Below the pieces are notes generated by a model that was given only the letters and a program-made list of their open reading frames with translations, was not told the origin of the DNA and searched no databases. A stretch of DNA of 8,564 nt from assembly GCA_023247135.1 (NCBI GenBank), contig JAHFHB010000069.1, positions 1 to 8,564 of the forward strand, in the 5' to 3' direction. The position numbers and the translations under genes are program-made. Positions 4,907 through 8,564 of this stretch are shown here, one piece after another. The DNA is from Candidatus Omnitrophota bacterium (GTDB lineage Bacteria; Omnitrophota; Omnitrophia; Omnitrophales; Aquincolibacteriaceae). Each line of letters starts with the position of its first letter. Position 1 is the stretch's first letter.

Positions 4907-6742
4907 TTACGGTTTCGACTTTAGCTTTTCTAGCTCTTCAAGCAAGGCGAGGTATTTGGCTTCTTCTTTTTCGATCTGAACAGTCAGTTCCTTGATTTTG
5001 AGATTGCGCTCTTTGGAAAAGTGCAGCGGGTTTACTTCGATTTCCTTATACACCTGGTCGCGCTGGCGCTGGACATGCTGCAAGCGGCCTTCCTGTTTCT
5101 CGACTTTTTTGGTGAACTCGCGAACCTCCGCCTGCTTTTGCTTTTCGTCCGCACGCGCCTGGTCCTCTGCAGATTTTTGAGCGTCCTCTTTGGATACAGC
5201 CGGCGCCGGCGCGGCATAGCCGGAACTGGCCGGCGATTCATCATCGGGAATTTCTTCCCTGGCCTGACGTTCCAAAAAGTACACGTACTCTTCGTAAGTC
5301 CCCGGGTAGCGCGAGATGAAACCGTTTTTGATGTCGAGAATATGCGTGGCCAGCGTGCGCACAAAGGTGCGGTCATGGCTGATGAAAAAAACCGTGCCGG
5401 CAAATGTTTTTAAGGCTTCCGCCAGCGCTTCGACCGTTTCAAAATCAAGGTGGTTGGTTGGTTCGTCCATCAGCAAAATATGCGAGCGGGTGAGAAGCAT
5501 GCCGGCCAGAACGAGCCGCGCACGTTCGCCTCCGCTCAAAACCGCCACCTTCTTCTTGACCTCTTCGCCTTTGAATAAAAACCCGCCGGCCATGTCGAGA
5601 ATGTCCTGCTGGCCCACCCCCGGCGCGGCTTCACGCGACAGGTGCGTAAAAATATCATCCTCGGGGTGCAGAGTTTGAAAAACATGCTGGGCGTAGTAAG
5701 CAATTTTTAGGCCGGTACCCCATTGGAATTTTCCGCCGAGCGGCGCAAGATCGCCGGCAATGGTTCTGAAAAAGGTCGTCTTACCCTGGCCGTTATCGCC
5801 CAGCACAGCGACATGCGCTCCGCGCTCTACTTCCAGATGAATCCGGCTGGCGACTGTTTTCCCGGGATAGCCGATGGCCAGATCATCGATTGTCAGCGCA
5901 ATACCGCCCTTGGCTTCAACGCTGGGGATGCGCATGCGCACCGTGCTTAACGGCCGCGCAACTTCAATGGTTTCGAGCCGGTCGATCGCTTTCATTTTTG
6001 ATTTGGCGCGGCTGGCGGTGGAAGCCTTGGCTTTAAACCGGTCGACGAATTCTTGCAGTTGGGCTTTCTTTTTCTCCACGGTTTTGTTGTAGGCATGCAC
6101 CTGCCGCAACTGTTCTTCCTTGAATTCGAAATATTCGTCGATGTTTCCGGGATAAAGTGTCAGGCGGCCCTGCTCCACTTCCAGCGTGTGATCGCAGGTT
6201 TTTCTTAAAAATTCGCGGTCGTGCGACACGATCAAATACCCGCCGCGAAATTCTTGTAAGAAGTTTTCCAGCAGAATCAGAGTGGATAAATCCAGATAGT
6301 TCGTCGGTTCGTCGAGAATTAAAAAATTAGGATCTTTCAGCAGCATGGCGGCCAACTTTACGCGCGTGCGGTATCCGCCGGCAAGGCTCGTGATCGGAGC
6401 TTCAAACAAGGCGTCTTTCAGGTGAAAACGCGCGGCCATTTCCGCGCACTCCCATTCTTCACGGTCGGTATAGCGGATCAAAAAGTCGCGCACGGTCTCT
6501 TCCGGCTTAAAAACATCGTGCTGCTCAAGATAGCTCATGCGCATCGCGCTGTTGGCACTGATACTGCCGCTGTCTTTTTCTTCCTGCCCGGTGATGATGC
6601 GGCAGAGCGTGGATTTTCCGGCGCCGTTACGGCCGATCACGCCGATTTTCTGATCATCGCTGAATGACGCCGTCGCGTTCTCCAGAATAACCACCGGGCC
6701 GTAGTGTTTTGAAATGTCGCTGATCTGCAGTAAAACGGTCAT
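4907..6742 (-). CDS. ABC-F family ATPase (YheS/YdiF/Uup-type, C-terminal coiled coil)
   Basis: The product has 611 residues from ATG at 6742, preceded by AGGA 9 nt upstream. There are two ABC domains in one chain and no membrane segments, the hallmark of ABC-F translation factors. Domain 1: Walker A GRNGAGKST (37-45), signature LAGG (120-123) in place of LSGG, Walker B LILDEPTN (141-148), H-loop SHD (173-175). Linker 200-265 is helical and basic with KKKAQLQEF, as in the P-site tRNA interaction motif. Domain 2: Walker A GDNGQGKTT (315-323), LSGGE (402-406), Walker B LLMDEPTN (423-430), SHD (455-457). Residues 490-520 are a Pro/Ala/Ser linker and 518-611 a charged coiled coil, as in Uup-type proteins. 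Family members act on the ribosome to relieve stalls or resist antibiotics; this one's subtype is not certain. It follows msrB by 25 nt in a probable operon. Confidence 0.93.
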   Translation of the reverse strand: MTVLLQISDISKHYGPVVILENATASFSDDQKIGVIGRNGAGKSTLCRIITGQEEKDSGSISANSAMRMSYLEQHDVFKPEETVRDFLIRYTDREEWECAEMAARFHLKDALFEAPITSLAGGYRTRVKLAAMLLKDPNFLILDEPTNYLDLSTLILLENFLQEFRGGYLIVSHDREFLRKTCDHTLEVEQGRLTLYPGNIDEYFEFKEEQLRQVHAYNKTVEKKKAQLQEFVDRFKAKASTASRAKSKMKAIDRLETIEVARPLSTVRMRIPSVEAKGGIALTIDDLAIGYPGKTVASRIHLEVERGAHVAVLGDNGQGKTTFFRTIAGDLAPLGGKFQWGTGLKIAYYAQHVFQTLHPEDDIFTHLSREAAPGVGQQDILDMAGGFLFKGEEVKKKVAVLSGGERARLVLAGMLLTRSHILLMDEPTNHLDFETVEALAEALKTFAGTVFFISHDRTFVRTLATHILDIKNGFISRYPGTYEEYVYFLERQAREEIPDDESPASSGYAAPAPAVSKEDAQKSAEDQARADEKQKQAEVREFTKKVEKQEGRLQHVQRQRDQVYKEIEVNPLHFSKERNLKIKELTVQIEKEEAKYLALLEELEKLKSKP

Positions 6743-6767
6743 AAAAATCTTTCCTGGGTGGGAAACG

Positions 6768-7280
6768 TCAGGACTTTTCTTTGAAATCCAGAGACGCGGA
6801 GTTGATGCAGTAACGTTTGCCGGTCGGTTCGGGGCCATCGTCAAAGATGTGGCCCAGATGCGCGCCGCAGCGGGCGCACACCACCTCAATCCGATGCATA
6901 AAATGGCTGTTGTCTTCCACAAGTTTCACGCGCGTGTCCTGGGCCGGCTGCCAAAAACTAGGCCAGCCTGTGCCGGAATCAAATTTGGTGTCCGATGAAA
7001 ACAGTTCCGCGCCGCAGCCTGCGCAGCGGTACATGCCATGGCCATGGTGATTAAAGTATTTGCCCGTAAACGGCGCCTCGGTCCCTTTTTGGCGCATGAC
7101 CTCGTACTGTTCAGGCGTCAGGCATTTTTTCCACTCGTCTTCACTTTTCATGAACTTCCCCAGAGTTGTGCTTTGGCCTACTTCAAGGTTGTCTGCGAAA
7201 CCAGCTCGGCCTCCCCGCAAAAAAAAGACCGCAAGCAAAAGAGCGGCTGGAAGAATTCGGTAAAAGGGGGGTATGCGCAT
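6768..7280 (-). CDS. msrB: Peptide methionine-R-sulfoxide reductase MsrB, exported or membrane-anchored
   Basis: MsrB reduces the R form of methionine sulfoxide in proteins. Of 170 residues, 1-30 form a signal peptide or anchor (basic RIPPFYR, then hydrophobic ILPAALLLAVFFL), and the catalytic domain starts near residue 44 (MKSEDEWKK, the usual start of cytosolic forms). Structural zinc is held by Cys86, Cys89 (CAGC) and Cys135, Cys138 (CARC). The motifs KFDSGTGWPSFW (99-110), HFMHRIEVVCARCGAHLGH and RYCINSASLDF are all present, with the active-site Cys158. The position that is Cys in the GCGWPSF form is Thr104 here, so the resolving Cys must lie elsewhere; Cys53 is the only other cysteine. 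Export suggests repair of envelope proteins. It is first in an operon with the ABC-F gene, under the promoter at 7295-7323. The Shine-Dalgarno is weak, and the leader would be only about 8 nt. Confidence 0.93.
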   Translation of the reverse strand: MRIPPFYRILPAALLLAVFFLRGGRAGFADNLEVGQSTTLGKFMKSEDEWKKCLTPEQYEVMRQKGTEAPFTGKYFNHHGHGMYRCAGCGAELFSSDTKFDSGTGWPSFWQPAQDTRVKLVEDNSHFMHRIEVVCARCGAHLGHIFDDGPEPTGKRYCINSASLDFKEKS

Positions 7281-7294
7281 GCGTTTCAGCGCTC

Positions 7295-7323
7295 ATTTAA
7301 AAACCAAACCGCCAATCTGTCAA
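7295..7323 (-). promoter_or_regulatory. Sigma70-like promoter of the msrB-ABC-F operon
   Basis: A perfect TTGACA -35 (7323-7318) and TTAAAT (7300-7295, 4 of 6) are exactly 17 bp apart on the minus strand. Transcription would begin near 7288, leaving a leader of only about 8 nt before the msrB ATG at 7280. This is the best promoter match in the window. Confidence 0.65.
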
Positions 7324-7345
7324 TGGTTCATTACAACCGGACGCG

Positions 7346-7374
7346 TGGACGGCCGGGGTGAATTGTGCGACAAT
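7346..7374 (+). promoter_or_regulatory. Candidate promoter of the helicase gene, leaderless transcript
   Basis: TGGACG (7346-7351, 4 of 6) and GACAAT (7369-7374, 4 of 6, with an extended -10 TG at 7366-7367) are 17 bp apart. The start site would fall at about 7381, which is the A of the ATG, and no Shine-Dalgarno precedes that ATG. It is back to back with the msrB promoter in the 100-bp divergent gap. Confidence 0.5.
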
Positions 7375-7380
7375 CGCGGC

Positions 7381-8564
7381 ATGTCCAACGCTAAACCCGT
7401 GATCATACCGGATCCGTTTCAGAAAGAAGCCATTGCCCTGATCGAGGCCGGGGAAACCGTGCTGGTGAGCGCGCCGACAGGCGCGGGCAAAACCCTGGTA
7501 GCCGAGGCCGCAATCCGCTCGGCACTGGCGGCCGGCAAACATGTCATTTACACCGCGCCGGTCAAGGCGCTGAGCAATCAGAAATACCGCGATTTTCGCG
7601 AACAATACGGCGATGAACGCGTCGGCGTCTTAACCGGCGACGTTTCGATCAATCCCGATGCCGCCATCCTGATCATGACCACGGAGATTTTCCGCAATTC
7701 ACTGTTTGAGACTTCTGAACGCATTCAAAAAACCGGCTGGGTCATTTTTGATGAAATCCATTACCTCGACGACCCGGAACGCGGCACCGTCTGGGAAGAA
7801 GCCCTGCTTTTTACGCCGCCTGAAATCTGTATCCTGGCCTTGAGCGCCACCGTACCCAACGTACGCGAGCTGGCGGCCTGGATGGAAAGCGTGCGCGGCA
7901 AACCCGTGCGCGTCGTCGAGGAAATGACCCGGCCCGTGCCGCTCGATTTTATTTTTCAGTGCCAGTCGATGTTTTTTGAAAATACAAAACTGCTGCGCCA
8001 CCACGGCTATTTGACCCGCGAAAACTGGGGCCTGACCTCGCGCGAAAAAAGCCGCGGCCTGCGCCCGCTGAGGGCCAAGCCCAACCGCCTGGACTCCCTG
8101 CTTGAGCGTTTAAAACGCCGCGCCCAGCTGCCCGTGATTTATTTTGCGTTCGGGCGCCAGCGCACGGCCGATCTGGCCTGGGAAGCCTCCGCGTTTGATT
8201 TTTGCGAAGATGAAAAAGACCGCGCTAAACTGGTGGCTATGTTTGAAGATTTGCTCGGCCGCTACGGCCTGATGGGCGAACGCTCCGCAGAGGACATGCG
8301 CCCGCTGATCGAACGCGGCATCGCCTATCACCATGCCGGCATGCTGCCCTCCCTGAAGGAAATCATCGAGCGGCTTTTCACCAGCCGGTTGATCAAAGTC
8401 ATTTTCACGACCGAAACATTTGCGCTCGGCATCAACATGCCCGCCCGCAGTGTGGTCTTTGATGAGATGGAAAAATTTTACGGCCACGGCTTTGAGTTTT
8501 TGAGCACGCGCGATTTTTATCAAATGGCGGGCCGCGCCGGCCGCCGCGGCATGGATGAAAAAGG
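7381..8564 (+). CDS. Ski2-like DExH-box helicase, N-terminal part (right edge cut)
   Basis: The visible 394 codons continue past base 8564. Residues 1-30 carry a Q-motif-like DPFQKEAI. Motif I is APTGAGKT (31-38), TAPVKALSNQK (58-68) is motif Ia, LTGD (84-87) and MTTEIFRNSL (99-108) follow, motif II is DEIH (124-127) with the Ski2-type YLDDPERGTVWEE, and motif III is SAT (155-157). RecA domain 2 shows VIYFAFGR (252-259), YHHAGMLP (316-323), FTTETFALGINMPAR (342-356) and motif VI QMAGRAGRRG (381-390). RGTVWEE, HHAGMLP and the ETFALGINMPA block are the signature of the Ski2/Mtr4/HelY-type helicases that unwind structured RNA with ATP. The C-terminal arch or winged-helix region lies outside the window. 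A bacterial RNA helicase role is inferred. The start ATG lacks a Shine-Dalgarno, consistent with the promoter above. Confidence 0.9.
   Translation, partial: MSNAKPVIIPDPFQKEAIALIEAGETVLVSAPTGAGKTLVAEAAIRSALAAGKHVIYTAPVKALSNQKYRDFREQYGDERVGVLTGDVSINPDAAILIMTTEIFRNSLFETSERIQKTGWVIFDEIHYLDDPERGTVWEEALLFTPPEICILALSATVPNVRELAAWMESVRGKPVRVVEEMTRPVPLDFIFQCQSMFFENTKLLRHHGYLTRENWGLTSREKSRGLRPLRAKPNRLDSLLERLKRRAQLPVIYFAFGRQRTADLAWEASAFDFCEDEKDRAKLVAMFEDLLGRYGLMGERSAEDMRPLIERGIAYHHAGMLPSLKEIIERLFTSRLIKVIFTTETFALGINMPARSVVFDEMEKFYGHGFEFLSTRDFYQMAGRAGRRGMDEK

Noticed and set aside
6743..6922. Upstream extension of the ABC-F frame by 60 codons
   Set aside because: It would run inside msrB in another frame; the ABC-F homology begins at the ATG at 6742, which has an AGGA ribosome site.
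7038..7361. Plus-strand frame opposite the msrB start
   Set aside because: It overlaps the msrB signal sequence and both divergent promoters, and shows no domain.

Overview
The window is about 8.6 kb of gene-dense bacterial chromosome, moderately GC-rich by eye. Ten protein genes are called, plus two copies of a dispersed palindromic repeat. The organism looks Gram-negative: there is a probable lipoprotein metalloprotease, an exported or anchored methionine sulfoxide reductase and a small secreted Lys/Ala-rich protein. No marker fixes the lineage. The repeat type with CGTCATTGCGAGGAGC ends, the small helix-turn-helix-like protein and the Ski2-like helicase remind me of candidate phyla such as Omnitrophota and other PVC-like or delta-like lineages. 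That is a weak impression, not a result. I see no integrase, transposase, phage gene, CRISPR array, tRNA or rRNA.

Layout. (1) 1-606, minus: N-terminal part of an M48-type metalloprotease lipoprotein that runs off the left edge. (2) 607-864: divergent intergenic region with repeat copy 1. (3) 865-2442, plus: a 525-residue SDR-fold protein with an N-terminal four-cysteine motif and a Thr where the catalytic Tyr should be. (4) 2451-3053, minus: a two-gene RelE/ParE-like toxin-antitoxin module, antitoxin first, with a TAA-ATG junction and its own candidate promoter. (5) 3146-4727, minus: a compact probable operon of alpha/beta hydrolase, small secreted Lys-rich protein, DUF493/YbeD-like protein and small HTH-like protein. 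A hairpin at 3110-3132 lies between this operon and the antitoxin promoter. (6) 4728-4906: intergenic region with repeat copy 2, inverted relative to copy 1. (7) 4907-7280, minus: msrB followed by an ABC-F ATPase, a probable operon driven by a good sigma70-like promoter. (8) 7381 to the right edge, plus: N-terminal 394 codons of a Ski2-like DExH helicase, divergent from msrB.

How the parts relate. Most of this is housekeeping and stress-related cargo: protein quality control (M48 protease), oxidative repair (MsrB), ribosome-associated ATPase (ABC-F), RNA helicase and a toxin-antitoxin pair. The least ordinary signals are four. The SDR-like protein has a rearranged active site, a zinc-ribbon-like motif and a large insertion. 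The two repeat copies show apparent compensatory changes in a side hairpin. Several genes appear to have leaderless or near-leaderless transcripts. The exported MsrB is coupled to an ABC-F gene. No clearly novel multi-gene system is visible.
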